Positions 24,869-33,971 of a stretch of DNA of 64,000 nucleotides are shown in pieces. Under the pieces are notes generated by a model. The model searched no databases. It saw only the letters and a list, made by a program, of their open reading frames with translations, and was not told the origin of the DNA. Origin of the DNA: Streptomyces acidiscabies (GTDB lineage: Bacteria > Actinomycetota > Actinomycetes > Streptomycetales > Streptomycetaceae); NCBI RefSeq assembly GCF_020010905.1, contig NZ_JAGJBY010000001.1:4732001-4796000 (forward strand), given 5' to 3'. The position numbers and the translations under genes were made by a program. How positions within the stretch are numbered: the stretch's first letter is position 1; each line of letters begins with the position of its first letter.

Positions 24869-26244
24869 GCGCGGAGATCGCCGAAGAGGCGTACGACAAC
24901 CGGCGGCAGGTCCTGTACTGGCGGCTGCTCGCGAGGCTCTTCGACCCCGAGGAGCGACCCGCGCTGGAGTCCGCGAGCCTCGCCGTCGTCGAGGACATCG
25001 GACTGCCGCCCGCGCTCCTGGACCCGCGCGCCTCGGTCGACTCGGTCGTGCAGCGGCACCCCGCGCTGGCCGAGGAGTTCGACGGCCTGATGCTCGCCGA
25101 CGAGCCCGACGGCGAGCGCGACCGGGCGGCCGAGGTACGGCGCGCGGCGCTGGTGTCGAAGATCCTGCTGAACGTGTTCGCGACCGGCTCCGGAGCCGTC
25201 GACGCCGGGCAGCTGGCGCGCTGGCAGGCGGACGCCGGATGGCTGGAGCGCGCCTTCGGCTGCAACCCCGGCGACCTGCGCGGGGGACGCCGAGGCGTCA
25301 GCCCGACCGGTACGGGGTTCGGCGGCCCCGACCCCGACCTGAGCCGGCTCGTCCCGCCCATCGGCCCCGAACTCGGCGCGCTGGAGGCCGACCTGGTCAG
25401 CCGTATGCACCTGCGCGAAGTCCTCGCCGACCCGAAGCTCGCCTCGCAGCTCACCCCCAGCATGTCGCTGATCGAGCAGCTCCTGCGGGACAAGAACAAC
25501 CTCGACGGCGTCGCCCTCGCCAACGCGAAGGCGCTGATCCGGCGGTTCGTCGACGAGGTCGCCGAAGTGCTGCGCACGCAGGTCGAGAAGGCGACCGTCG
25601 GCGCGATCGACCGCTCGGTCCCGCCCAAGCGCGTCTTCCGCAACCTCGACCTCGACCGCACGATCTGGAAGAACCTCACCAACTACAGCCCCGAGGAGGA
25701 GCGGCTCTACGTCGACCGCCTCTACTACCGGCAGACGGCCCGCAAGACGACGCCGCAGCGCCTCATCGTCGTCGTGGACCAGTCGGGCTCCATGGTCGAC
25801 TCGATGGTCAACTGCACCATCCTCGCCTCGATCTTCGCCGGGCTGCCGAAGGTCGACGTCCACCTCGTCGCGTACGACACGCAGGCCCTCGACCTCACCC
25901 CGTGGGTGCACGACCCGTTCGAGACGCTGCTGCGCACGAAGCTCGGCGGCGGCACCGACGGCACGGTCGCGATGGCGCTCGCCCAGCCGAAGATCGCCGA
26001 ACCCCGCAACACGGTCGTCGTGTGGATCTCCGACTTCTACGAATGGCGCCAGGAACCCCTCTTCGCGAGCATGGCCGCCCTGCACCGCTCCGGCGTCAAG
26101 TTCATCCCCGTCGGCTCGGTGACCAGCTCCGGGCGCGGCAGCGTCAACCCCTGGTTCCGCGACAAGTTCAAGGACCAGGGCACGCCGGTGCTCTCCGGCC
26201 ACATCACGAAGCTCGTCCACGAGCTCAAGAACTTCCTCACCTGA
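24865..26244 (+). CDS. VWA-domain protein (CoxE/ViaA-like)
   Basis: A 459-residue protein. The N-terminal 290 residues are helical, and a von Willebrand factor A domain with a complete metal-ion site fills the C-terminus: DQSGSM (D305, S307, S309), T364 in GGGTDG and D390 in WISDFYE. Proteins of this build pair with MoxR AAA+ ATPases, as ViaA does with RavA or NorD with NorQ, and hand substrates to the ring. It overlaps the preceding gene by ATGA, and a 19-bp gap with its own ribosome site leads to the MoxR gene. All MIDAS residues are present, so metal binding is expected. Confidence 0.93.
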   Translation: MSAEIAEEAYDNRRQVLYWRLLARLFDPEERPALESASLAVVEDIGLPPALLDPRASVDSVVQRHPALAEEFDGLMLADEPDGERDRAAEVRRAALVSKILLNVFATGSGAVDAGQLARWQADAGWLERAFGCNPGDLRGGRRGVSPTGTGFGGPDPDLSRLVPPIGPELGALEADLVSRMHLREVLADPKLASQLTPSMSLIEQLLRDKNNLDGVALANAKALIRRFVDEVAEVLRTQVEKATVGAIDRSVPPKRVFRNLDLDRTIWKNLTNYSPEEERLYVDRLYYRQTARKTTPQRLIVVVDQSGSMVDSMVNCTILASIFAGLPKVDVHLVAYDTQALDLTPWVHDPFETLLRTKLGGGTDGTVAMALAQPKIAEPRNTVVVWISDFYEWRQEPLFASMAALHRSGVKFIPVGSVTSSGRGSVNPWFRDKFKDQGTPVLSGHITKLVHELKNFLT

Positions 26245-26263
26245 CCAGCCAGAAAGGCCTCAC

Positions 26264-27376
26264 ATGTCCGACCTGCTGCGCGCCCCCGCCGAGCTCAAGT
26301 ACGCCGAGGAACTGGACTGGCTGGAGTCGGCCGACGACGGCACCAAGCCGTTCACCTGGCGCCTGTCGCCCAAGATGATCCGCCTGTTCGTCCTCGGCTC
26401 CGAGCGGGCCGACGGACTGGACCGCGAGATCTCCCAGAAGTGGTTCGGCGACCGCGCCATCGTCGAGCGCGCGATCGTCACCCTCGCCTCCGACCGCGGG
26501 CTCCTGCTCATCGGCGACCCCGGCACCGGCAAGAGCTGGCTCGCCGAACTCCTCGCCGCCGCGATCTGCCGCAACTCCACCCTCGTCGTCCAGGGCACCG
26601 CCGGGACCACCGAGGACCACATCAAGTACTCGTGGAACGTCTCCCAGGTCATCGCCAAGGGCCAGTCCCGCGAGTCGATGATCCCCTCGCCGATCATGAC
26701 CGCGATGGAGGCCGGCGCGATCGGGCGCGTCGAGGAGCTGACCCGCTCCACGAGCGACGTCCAGGACGCGCTGATCTCGATCCTCTCCGAGAAGTACATC
26801 TCCGTCCCCGAACTCGACAGCGACAACATCGTGTTCGCGAAACCCGGTTTCTCGGTCATCGCCACCGCCAACAGCCGCGACCGGGGCGTCAACGACCTCT
26901 CCTCCGCGCTGAAGCGGCGCTTCAACTTCGTGCGCATCCCGGTCGTCACGAACAAGAAGAGCGAGGCGGAGATCGTCCGCTTCCGTACGGAGGAACTCCT
27001 CCGGCGCCATCAGATCGAACTCGACGTCCCGCCCACCCTGTTGGACGTCCTGCTCCAGAGCTTCGCCGACCTGCGCGCCTCCTCGGCCGCCGCAGGCAGC
27101 GACGACGAGAAGCTGGAGTCCGCGCTGTCCACCGCCGAGCAGATCGGCGTCCTGGAGGACGCGATCCTGCACAGCAACTTCTTCGGCCAACAGGCCCTCA
27201 CCGCCCACACGTTGGCCTCGTCCCTCGTCGGCTCCCTCGCCCGGCGCGCGCCCGAGGACCTCGCGATCCTCAACAAGTACCTGCACGGTGTCGTCGAGCC
27301 GCGCGGCAAGGAAGAGGGCGGCTGTTGGCCGGAGTTCCTCGAAGGCGGCCGTGCGGCGATCGCGACGCTGTCATGA
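26264..27376 (+). CDS. MoxR-family AAA+ ATPase
   Basis: A 370-residue AAA+ protein with Walker A GDPGTGKS at 84-91, sensor 1 in ATANSRDRG near 200-207 and an arginine-finger region KRRF at 217-220. The Walker B segment reads AIGRVEELTRS (152-162) where typical MoxR proteins have a hydrophobic-Asp-Glu-Ile-Asn pattern; the first acid is Glu instead of Asp. MoxR ATPases use ATP to remodel or mature partner complexes, working with VWA proteins. The gene lies between the VWA gene and the DUF5682-like gene, overlapping the latter by ATGA. Confidence 0.93.
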   Translation: MSDLLRAPAELKYAEELDWLESADDGTKPFTWRLSPKMIRLFVLGSERADGLDREISQKWFGDRAIVERAIVTLASDRGLLLIGDPGTGKSWLAELLAAAICRNSTLVVQGTAGTTEDHIKYSWNVSQVIAKGQSRESMIPSPIMTAMEAGAIGRVEELTRSTSDVQDALISILSEKYISVPELDSDNIVFAKPGFSVIATANSRDRGVNDLSSALKRRFNFVRIPVVTNKKSEAEIVRFRTEELLRRHQIELDVPPTLLDVLLQSFADLRASSAAAGSDDEKLESALSTAEQIGVLEDAILHSNFFGQQALTAHTLASSLVGSLARRAPEDLAILNKYLHGVVEPRGKEEGGCWPEFLEGGRAAIATLS

Positions 27377-30300
27377 GCGGGCCCTTCGGCGCGCTGCGCG
27401 CCCAACTCGACGACGCCGCCCAGACGTTCGCGGACGGCCCCGACGCCCTCGAAGGCATCCTGCGGGGCATCGTCGACGACGTCGACCGCGCGATACGCGA
27501 ACCCCTGGAGATCTTCCCCGTCTGCCACCACTCCCCGGCCTCCGCGCTCGCCATGGCCCGCCGCCTGCGCGAGAAGCAACCCCGGGTGATCTACCTGGAG
27601 TTGTGCGAGGACATGGCGCCGCTCCTCACCGAGCTGCGCAACTGCCGCCTCCCCGTCGCCGTCCAGGCCTTCGCCGGCGAGGTCGAGGGCTTCCCCGTCG
27701 ACTGGGCGCCCCTGTCCGTCGTCGCCCCGATCACCGAGGCGTCCGCCGAGTACCAGGCCATCGCCTACGCGCTCGACACACCCGGCGTCGAACTCGTCCT
27801 CGTCGACCGCTCCTCCGACCACGTCTTCCAGTGGGAGACCCCGCGCGGCGCCGAACCCGCGCCGGGCGACGAGGAGTCCGCCCTGCACGGTGACGCCGTC
27901 GGCGTCGAGATCGGCGATCTGCGGCCCCGGTTCGGCGAGTTGGAGGAACACCTGCTGCGGCACGGGCGGGTACGGCACTGGTCCGAGTGGTGGCACCAGT
28001 ACGTCGAAGTGCCCCTCGGCGACGGCGACCACGACACCTACCGTCAGGTCATGCTCCTCATCGGCAGCCTCTTCCGCCGCCTCGCCCCCGGCGACACGCG
28101 GCGCGTCGAGATCGACGAGGACCGCGAGCGGTACATGTGGACGCGGATGCGCGAACACCTCGCGGCGAGCGGCGCCGACCCCGCCGACTGCCTGTACGTG
28201 TGCGGGGCGTTCCACGCGGCCAGCCGCGTCGCCGAGTTCGGGATCGCCGGCAGCGACACGTTCACCATCACGCCGCCCAGCGGCACGCGGTGGCGGCACG
28301 GCCTGATCCCGTCCAGCAACACGGCGATCGAGGCACAGTTCGGGCTCGCGTCCGGGTCGGTGTCCATCGCGGCGACGGAGTGGACGAAGAACCTCAAACG
28401 CAGCCGCGTGAAGCCGTACCGGCTGGAGGGGCAGGCGGGGACGGGGAAGGGCCGGGGCAAGAAGACCGGGGCGACGAGCCCTTCCGGGACGGCTGTGACG
28501 GCGACGGGACCTGCGGCTGCGGCGGTGACGGCGGGCGCCCCGGGAACGGCCGCGGTCGCGGGCGGTGTCACCCTGCCGACGGCCCCCGAGGCGACCGGAC
28601 CGGTACCGGCCGGCTCCGCTTCGGCGCCGGGCGTGAGGCGGGAGGACCTGGTGCCCGAGGCGGCGACGGCCCTGCCGGGCCAGGTGCTGCCAGGGGCCGA
28701 CGGCTCGGCGCCCGCCGACGTGGCCACGGCGAGCGCGTCCGCAGGACAGCCTGTGGCTCTGGCCGAGGCAGTCGGCTCGGCGCAGGCGGCGGTGGTCGTG
28801 GCGCCGAGTGCGCCCGCCGGCGCCGCCTCGCCACCAGTGTCTGCCACCTCGGCGCCCGCCACCCCCGCCCCGGCGCCGCCCGGCGCCCTGGGGCCCACGC
28901 CGGGAGCCACGGGCGTACAGCTCCCCGCCCCGCTGCCCGGCTCCGCTCCCGCACCCGCCGCCTCGGCCGCCACCGCCCCCGACCGTCTCACCGGCTTCCT
29001 CCAGCGCCCCCCGGTCCTCGACTCGCTCGACGAAGCCGAACTCCTCGGCTGGTCCGTCGACATCGTCCACGCAGCCCGGCGCAACGGGTACCTCGCCTCG
29101 ACCGCCGACGCCATCGCCGTGTTCGAGACGTCGATCCTCCTCGCGGGGATGCGCGACCGCGCCAAGCCGACGCCGTACGACTTCCAGGACGCGGCCGTCA
29201 CCTGCATCGAGAAGGACTCGGTGCCGGGGCGGCGGGACGTCGGCAGGCTCGTCGAGATCATGATGGGCGGCGACCGGATCGGGCAGGTCGGGTACAACGC
29301 GCTGCCGCCGCTCGCGCGCGACGTCCACGACAGGCTCGTACCGCTCAACCTGAAACTCCAGCAACGCGGCGTACAGCGCGCCCTGTTGGACATCGCCGGA
29401 CAGCCTGAACTGGCCGCCTGCTCCGACGTGCTGTGGATCCTGCGCAAGCTGCTCCCGCAGGGTGCCGCGCGGCCGATCATGGGGGAGCGCGCGCTCGGCG
29501 AGCGGTCGATCCAGGAGTCCTGGGACCTCGCGCTCGGCACGCACCAGCGTGAGCTGATCGAGCTGGGGTACGAGGGCGTCAGCGTCGAACAGGTCCTGGA
29601 ACAGCGGCTGCGCCGCACCGCGTACGCCCCGCAGGCCACCGCCGCGACCGTCCTCGAAGCCGTCGAGGACGCCACGCTCTACCTGCGCAGCCGCCGCCTC
29701 GCCGACGAACTCGGCACCCACGCGCTGGAGGTGCTCTCCCGGGAGCGCGGGGTCGACGGCGCGCCGGAGGTGCTGCGCCGGGTACGCCGCCTGCTCGCGT
29801 ACTACCGGACCAGCGAACCGACGCTGCCCGGGTGGATCGAGTCGTTCGTCAAGACCGGTTACGCGCACTACTGCACGCTGCTGCCGACCGCGTTCACCGA
29901 CGAGGACGCGACCGTACGGCAGGTCGCCGCGATGCTGGGCTTCCTGTTCAGCATGGAGAGCCTCGCGCTGTCCCTCGGCTGCGACCGTACGCAACTCGAA
30001 CTCGCCGTCGGGCAGTCGCACCCCGAGGACACCGCGAAGACGGCCCTGCTGTGGGCGGCCCAGACCCACCTCGGCACCCTCCCGCGCGCCGAACTCTCCG
30101 CCCGCTGCGACACGTTGCTCTCCAGCCCGCTCGTCGTCCCCGCCTACCCGCGCTACCTCAGCGGCTTCCTGCACGCCCTCGAACCGGTACCGCAGCTCGC
30201 GGACTTCGTCGTCGAGGCCGTGTCCAACGCGTTCGGGCGGCTCCCCGACGCGGTGCTGCTGCCGTGGCTGCCGACACTGGTGACGACCCTGCGCGCGAGC

Positions 30301-30585
30301 GGCGCCGAACTCGCCCCGCTGCTCATCCGCGAGGCCGACCGGATCTTCCCGGCGCGGCTGCCGGCGCTGGACGCGTGGACGCCGCCGTGGCGGGAGGAGC
30401 AGGCGGTGCCGTCGGCACGGGCGGCGGCGTCGACGCTCCTCGCCGCGCACCCGGTGACCTGTGACGCGCTGGCCGGGCTGCTGGGGTGCGACGATCCGTG
30501 GCGGGCGGAGGAGGTACGGGGATCGGCACTGCTGGGCCGACACCCCGACACCGCACGGGAGTTGGAGATGCTGCTCAGCCGCTGA
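27373..30585 (+). CDS. DUF5682-like 1070-aa protein, last gene of MoxR/VWA operon
   Basis: Three parts are visible. Residues about 45-290 resemble the DUF5682 domain: PVCHHSPASALAMARRL (H52, H53), then IYLELCEDM (E76), matching in layout the HHGPGS...IEGP signature of that family, which recalls the ChaN/TraB-like fold. Residues about 345-535 are a Lys-then-Ala/Pro/Gly-rich linker. Residues 536-1070 form a long all-helical domain with no known motif. It overlaps the MoxR gene by ATGA and runs 11 bp into the convergent hydrolase gene. In other actinobacteria DUF5682-type proteins also accompany MoxR, VWA and SWIM genes, but no biochemical role is established; it may be the client or effector of the ATPase. 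Confidence 0.8.
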   Translation: MSGPFGALRAQLDDAAQTFADGPDALEGILRGIVDDVDRAIREPLEIFPVCHHSPASALAMARRLREKQPRVIYLELCEDMAPLLTELRNCRLPVAVQAFAGEVEGFPVDWAPLSVVAPITEASAEYQAIAYALDTPGVELVLVDRSSDHVFQWETPRGAEPAPGDEESALHGDAVGVEIGDLRPRFGELEEHLLRHGRVRHWSEWWHQYVEVPLGDGDHDTYRQVMLLIGSLFRRLAPGDTRRVEIDEDRERYMWTRMREHLAASGADPADCLYVCGAFHAASRVAEFGIAGSDTFTITPPSGTRWRHGLIPSSNTAIEAQFGLASGSVSIAATEWTKNLKRSRVKPYRLEGQAGTGKGRGKKTGATSPSGTAVTATGPAAAAVTAGAPGTAAVAGGVTLPTAPEATGPVPAGSASAPGVRREDLVPEAATALPGQVLPGADGSAPADVATASASAGQPVALAEAVGSAQAAVVVAPSAPAGAASPPVSATSAPATPAPAPPGALGPTPGATGVQLPAPLPGSAPAPAASAATAPDRLTGFLQRPPVLDSLDEAELLGWSVDIVHAARRNGYLASTADAIAVFETSILLAGMRDRAKPTPYDFQDAAVTCIEKDSVPGRRDVGRLVEIMMGGDRIGQVGYNALPPLARDVHDRLVPLNLKLQQRGVQRALLDIAGQPELAACSDVLWILRKLLPQGAARPIMGERALGERSIQESWDLALGTHQRELIELGYEGVSVEQVLEQRLRRTAYAPQATAATVLEAVEDATLYLRSRRLADELGTHALEVLSRERGVDGAPEVLRRVRRLLAYYRTSEPTLPGWIESFVKTGYAHYCTLLPTAFTDEDATVRQVAAMLGFLFSMESLALSLGCDRTQLELAVGQSHPEDTAKTALLWAAQTHLGTLPRAELSARCDTLLSSPLVVPAYPRYLSGFLHALEPVPQLADFVVEAVSNAFGRLPDAVLLPWLPTLVTTLRASGAELAPLLIREADRIFPARLPALDAWTPPWREEQAVPSARAAASTLLAAHPVTCDALAGLLGCDDPWRAEEVRGSALLGRHPDTARELEMLLSR

Positions 30586-31384
30586 GGTCCGTCATGAGCG
30601 ACCTCAGGCGGTCCGCGAACTCCCGGGGATACCTGGCGTATCCGACGTGGCCGCCCGGGAACTCGACGAGATCCAGGCCGAGTTGCGCCGCGAGTTCCAG
30701 GGCCGGGCGGTGGATGGTCTGGTCGCGGGAGCCCTCGCCGCCCGCGATCGCCAGGCGGCCGGTGAGCGGGGCGGTCGCGGTGAGGTCGGGGAGGTGGGTG
30801 GAGGAGGGGTGCAGCATGTGGGCGAGGAAGAAGTACGTGTTGTCGTGCGCCTCCGGGAGGTCGGGGGCCGGGCGTCCGCCGAATAGGGCGGACAGGGTCT
30901 CCATCGCGGCGGCCTCGCCCTGTTCGTGGAGCGTCTTTTGGGTCCTGTCGATCAGGGCGAGGAAGTCGTCCGCGTCCGGCAACAGCCGTACCGAGGGCGG
31001 TTCGTGGACGATCAGGGCCGCGATGCGGTGCGGGTGCAGGGAGGCGAAGTGCAGGGCCGCGAGCGAGCCCGAGCAGCTGCCGAAGATCCGTGCCGGTTCG
31101 TCCTCCGGTACGAGGTGGTCGAGGAGCCGGGCGATGTCCTCGCCGTGCTCCTCGATCCGCTGGTCCACCGGTGGGCCGGTGAGGACGCTGCGTGAATTGC
31201 CGCGCGGGTCGCAGGAGATGACCCGGTGGTCCGTTGCCAGTTCGTCCGCGAGGTCCGTGAACACCGCCGCGTCCGAGTTGCCGCCCGCGAGCAGGAGGAG
31301 CGGTGGGCCTTCGGTGCCGCGTACCTCGTAGTAGAGGGTCGCTCCCGGGGCCGGGAGGGTGCCTGCTCGGGCGGGTGAATTCAT
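30575..31384 (-). CDS. Alpha/beta-fold hydrolase
   Basis: A 269-residue protein from the ATG at 31384. The fold signatures are an oxyanion loop (LLLLAGGNSDAAVF), a nucleophile elbow FGSCSGSLAA with Ser near residue 102, and a C-terminal GGHVGYARYP supplying the catalytic His. Such small hydrolases act on esters, lactones or amides; the substrate cannot be told. It is transcribed divergently from the glycosyltransferase-like gene and its 3' end overlaps the end of the MoxR/VWA operon. Confidence 0.85.
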   Translation of the reverse strand: MNSPARAGTLPAPGATLYYEVRGTEGPPLLLLAGGNSDAAVFTDLADELATDHRVISCDPRGNSRSVLTGPPVDQRIEEHGEDIARLLDHLVPEDEPARIFGSCSGSLAALHFASLHPHRIAALIVHEPPSVRLLPDADDFLALIDRTQKTLHEQGEAAAMETLSALFGGRPAPDLPEAHDNTYFFLAHMLHPSSTHLPDLTATAPLTGRLAIAGGEGSRDQTIHRPALELAAQLGLDLVEFPGGHVGYARYPREFADRLRSLMTDLSG

Positions 31385-31477
31385 CGACTCCCCCAGTGAA
31401 GTGCCGTCACTCGACGTACAGTTACTGAACGCGTACTCAGCGTACGGGTGGCGTGCGTGATGAGGTAGGGGGACCTG

Positions 31478-32593
31478 ATGGGCGACGGACCGCGCATCCT
31501 TCTCAACGCCGAGGCGTTCGGCTTCGGGCCGGCTGCGGCTTCGGCGGTACTCGCGGAGGAACTCCTGGCGTGTGGCGCCGAGTTGGGGTACGTCGGGGGT
31601 GGGCACACGCTCGATCTTCAGCACCGGCCGCCGTATACGGCCGTGCATGATGTCACGGGCCTCTCCGAAGCGGCTTGCCTCGACCGGCTGCGGGGGCTCG
31701 CCGGGGAGTACGACGCGGTTCTCACCTCCATGGACTTCGCGTTCGGGCTGACGGCCCGTCAAGCGGGGTTCCGGGTCGCCGTGTACGACGCGTTGACCTG
31801 GTTCTGGCCTTGGGTGTGGCCCGTCGTGCGGGACGAGAGCGTGCTGTATCTTGCGCAGGATTTCTTCGGGGTGCGTGAACGGGTCGCCGGGGAGCCGGAG
31901 TTGGCGGGGGCGCGGAGCGTTGTGGTGCCGCCGTTGGTGGAGCCCGGCGGTGGGTGGGTCGGCGGTGGGGATCAAGTCGTCGTGAATCTCGGGGGGTTGT
32001 GCAATCCGTTCTGGGAGGCCGCTGAAGTCGAGGCGTATGCGCGGCTCGTCGTCGCGGGGGTTCGGGATGCTGTGCCGGAATCGTGCTCCGTGCTCGTCGT
32101 GACCAGTGAGGGCATCGCGCGTGAACTCGGGTCCTCCGTACGCGGGGTGACCGTCGGGACGTATCGGCGCAGCGACGTCCTCGACCTCCTGCGCGTCGCG
32201 CCGTACGCCTTCATGACGCCCGGGCTCGGCAACATCTATGACGCCGCCGCGACCGGGGTTCCCACGGTGCTCCTTCCGGCCACCAACGCAAGCCAGGCCC
32301 GGCAGGCGGAAGTTGTCGCCGCGCACGGTTGCTGTGACGGGCTCGTCGACTGGTCCGACTTCGGGCTCACCGTCGACTTCGGGGACGGGGAGCCGGAGAT
32401 GGCGGGCGTACTGACGTCCGCGCTGCGGGAGTTGAGCGGGGACTCCGGCGGCCGGTTCGCCCGCCGGGTGGCTGAGGCCGTCGCCGGGATGGGGGCGGGG
32501 CGGGCGGTCGGGCTGCTGGATCGCTTCGGGAGCGGAGGGGCGAGGGTCGCTGCTGCCGCTGTGGTGGAGTGGGTACGGTCCGGGGATGCCTGA
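31478..32593 (+). CDS. Glycosyltransferase-like protein (CGA-synthase-related)
   Basis: A 371-residue soluble protein from an ATG. The two-domain layout suits a GT-B fold: an N-terminal half with NAEAFGFGPAAASAVLAEEL and YVGGGHTLDLQ, and a C-terminal half with MTPGLGNIYDAAATGVPTVL, the sort of donor-binding segment seen in UDP-sugar transferases. I recall annotations of similar proteins as related to cytosylglucuronate synthase, but without its antibiotic cluster that function is doubtful. The coding strand is G/T-rich compared with its neighbours. The stop overlaps the GNAT gene by 8 bp, so the two are likely co-expressed. Confidence 0.65.
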   Translation: MGDGPRILLNAEAFGFGPAAASAVLAEELLACGAELGYVGGGHTLDLQHRPPYTAVHDVTGLSEAACLDRLRGLAGEYDAVLTSMDFAFGLTARQAGFRVAVYDALTWFWPWVWPVVRDESVLYLAQDFFGVRERVAGEPELAGARSVVVPPLVEPGGGWVGGGDQVVVNLGGLCNPFWEAAEVEAYARLVVAGVRDAVPESCSVLVVTSEGIARELGSSVRGVTVGTYRRSDVLDLLRVAPYAFMTPGLGNIYDAAATGVPTVLLPATNASQARQAEVVAAHGCCDGLVDWSDFGLTVDFGDGEPEMAGVLTSALRELSGDSGGRFARRVAEAVAGMGAGRAVGLLDRFGSGGARVAAAAVVEWVRSGDA

Positions 32594-33257
32594 AGACGCG
32601 CTGCTGGGACGGGTTCGGGGGTTGTGGGAGGAGTTGGCGGGGGCACGCTTTCCGCCTGCCGGCGGGACACGGGTGGTCGTCTCGCCGGGGTCGAGGCTGT
32701 GTCCGCCGGGCTGGGTCGGGGCGGTGTGGATCGGGGGTGCGGTGCTGATCACGGCGCCGGATGAGGGGACGGCGAGGCGGGTACCGCGTGACTTCGACGC
32801 GCTGAGGTCGGCGGGGGAGGTGCTGGGCCCGGCGGCCCTCGGCTACTTGCCGCCCGGCGGTCTCCGGGTCACCGCGACCGGGTCCACGACAGTCGCCTCA
32901 CCGGAAGCGGTCCGAGCGCTCCTGGACGCCGTGGGGGACGAGGATGCGGGCGAGAGCGGCCTCGCCGACATCGACTCGCCTGTGTTCGCTGTCCACGACG
33001 GCCCTAGAGTCCTCGCCGCTGCCGGGTACGAGGTCTGGCCTGCATCGACTGCCCATGTCTGCGTCCTCACGGCACCGGAAGCCCGTGGCCGGGGCCTGGC
33101 CACCGAGGTGGCTGGCGCGGCGGTGCGGCATGCGTTGTCGGCGGGGTTGCTGCCGCAGTGGAGGGCGCGGGTGGGGGCGTCGCGGAGGGTGGCGGGGAAG
33201 GTGGGGTTTCGGGAGGTGGGGGAGCAGGTGAGTGTGCGGTTGGGGGAGGTGGGGTGA
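32586..33257 (+). CDS. GNAT family N-acetyltransferase
   Basis: A 223-residue protein overlapping the previous gene by 8 bp. The C-terminal domain has the acetyl-CoA pyrophosphate loop in APEARGRGLATEVAGAAV (about 162-179), followed by a helix and strand ending VGFREVGEQVSVRL. The N-terminal 120 residues are less conserved and probably shape the acceptor site. The substrate is unknown. An 8-bp tandem repeat begins 13 bp after the stop. Confidence 0.82.
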   Translation: MPEDALLGRVRGLWEELAGARFPPAGGTRVVVSPGSRLCPPGWVGAVWIGGAVLITAPDEGTARRVPRDFDALRSAGEVLGPAALGYLPPGGLRVTATGSTTVASPEAVRALLDAVGDEDAGESGLADIDSPVFAVHDGPRVLAAAGYEVWPASTAHVCVLTAPEARGRGLATEVAGAAVRHALSAGLLPQWRARVGASRRVAGKVGFREVGEQVSVRLGEVG

Positions 33258-33270
33258 GTGGGTGTTCTCG

Positions 33271-33419
33271 GTGCGGCGGTGCGGCGGTGCGGCGGTGCGG
33301 CGGTGCGGCGGTGCGGCGGTGCGGCGGTGCGGCGGTGCGGCGGTGCGGCGGTGCGGCGGTGCGGCGGTGCGGCGGTGCGGCGGTGCGGCGGTGCGGCGGT
33401 GCGGCGGTGCGGCGGTGCG
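33271..33419 (+). repeat. Perfect 18-copy tandem repeat of GTGCGGCG
   Basis: Eighteen exact copies of the 8-bp unit fill 33271-33414, with a partial nineteenth to 33419. Because 8 is not a multiple of 3, any frame reads all phases and yields a repeating 8-residue peptide (AVRRCGGA on this strand), but no ribosome site or conserved protein supports translation. The perfect identity points to recent slippage growth. Confidence 0.95.
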
Positions 33420-33547
33420 CGAAGGCTGGTGAGGGTATCCGCAGGGGTGTGCGTGTGGGGTGAGGGCGTCGGCTGTGCCGTACTCACCTGGGTTGTCCCT
33501 GTCCGCTGACGCGTACGGTCCCGCCCGCACCGGGAAAGCTGACCCGC

Positions 33548-33786
33548 TTAGGTGTCGTGGTGGAGGAACTCGCAGGTCACAGCGGTGTCGAGAGTGAGTC
33601 GAAGCGGTGTCAGGAGAGGTCGGGGTGGGTGATGAAGCCGACGCCGGGGAACGTGGGATGTGCAGGGCCGTCGTCGAGGGTCACGAAGACGCCGAAGGGC
33701 TCGATGGAGGCGATGCGGCCGGTGAGGTGTTGGCCGGGGGTGAGGGATTCGAGGAAGGCGTTCAGTTCCGGGTCGGCGGAGATCAT
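33548..33786 (-). pseudogene. Broken S1-domain RNA-binding protein gene
   Basis: From the ATG at 33786 the frame reads 58 residues (MISADPELNAFLESLTPGQ, then GRIASIEPFGVFVTLDDG and FPGVGFITHPDLS) and stops at 33610. This is the N-terminal part of an S1 RNA-binding domain. The stop is TGA where relatives have a Trp codon after PDLS, and after it WHRFDSLS-like coding is followed, in another frame, by VTCEFLHHDT ending at 33548. The gene therefore has a nonsense change plus a deletion and has lost the end of its domain. Confidence 0.75.
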
Positions 33787-33971
33787 GTGGTGCAGCTTCG
33801 CATGTCGGTGTCAAGGGTCACGGTTCTCGGTGTTTGGCAAGTGTCGCGACGGCGATATTTTGAATTCGTTGCTCACAGTTCCCAAACTTTTGTCAAGCGC
33901 GATTTATCCCACACTCGGAGCCCCCGAAATGCGGCCCGGACCCCGTACTCCGCCGGTGTTACCGTTGACCT

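Noticed and set aside
27010..30543. Open frame of about 1177 codons on the minus strand opposite the MoxR and DUF5682-like genes
   Set aside because: Arises from GC-biased third positions of the true plus-strand genes; composition is Arg/Gly/Pro-rich with no domain, and the sense frames have clear motifs.
31478..32593. Assignment as a nucleoside-antibiotic cytosylglucuronate synthase
   Set aside because: Only a general resemblance; no other genes of such a pathway occur nearby, so just a glycosyltransferase-like call is kept.
33271..33419. CRISPR-like array
   Set aside because: Units are contiguous 8-bp copies without spacers and no cas gene is present.
33232..33463. Repetitive Arg/Cys/Gly frames over the 8-bp tandem repeat
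   Set aside because: Any frame through the repeat stays open because the unit lacks stop codons; no ribosome site or conserved flank supports translation.
33548..33814. 88-codon His/Arg/Pro-rich minus-strand frame over the S1 remnant
   Set aside because: Most of it is out of frame with the S1 coding sequence; only its last ten residues (VTCEFLHHDT) look like original coding.
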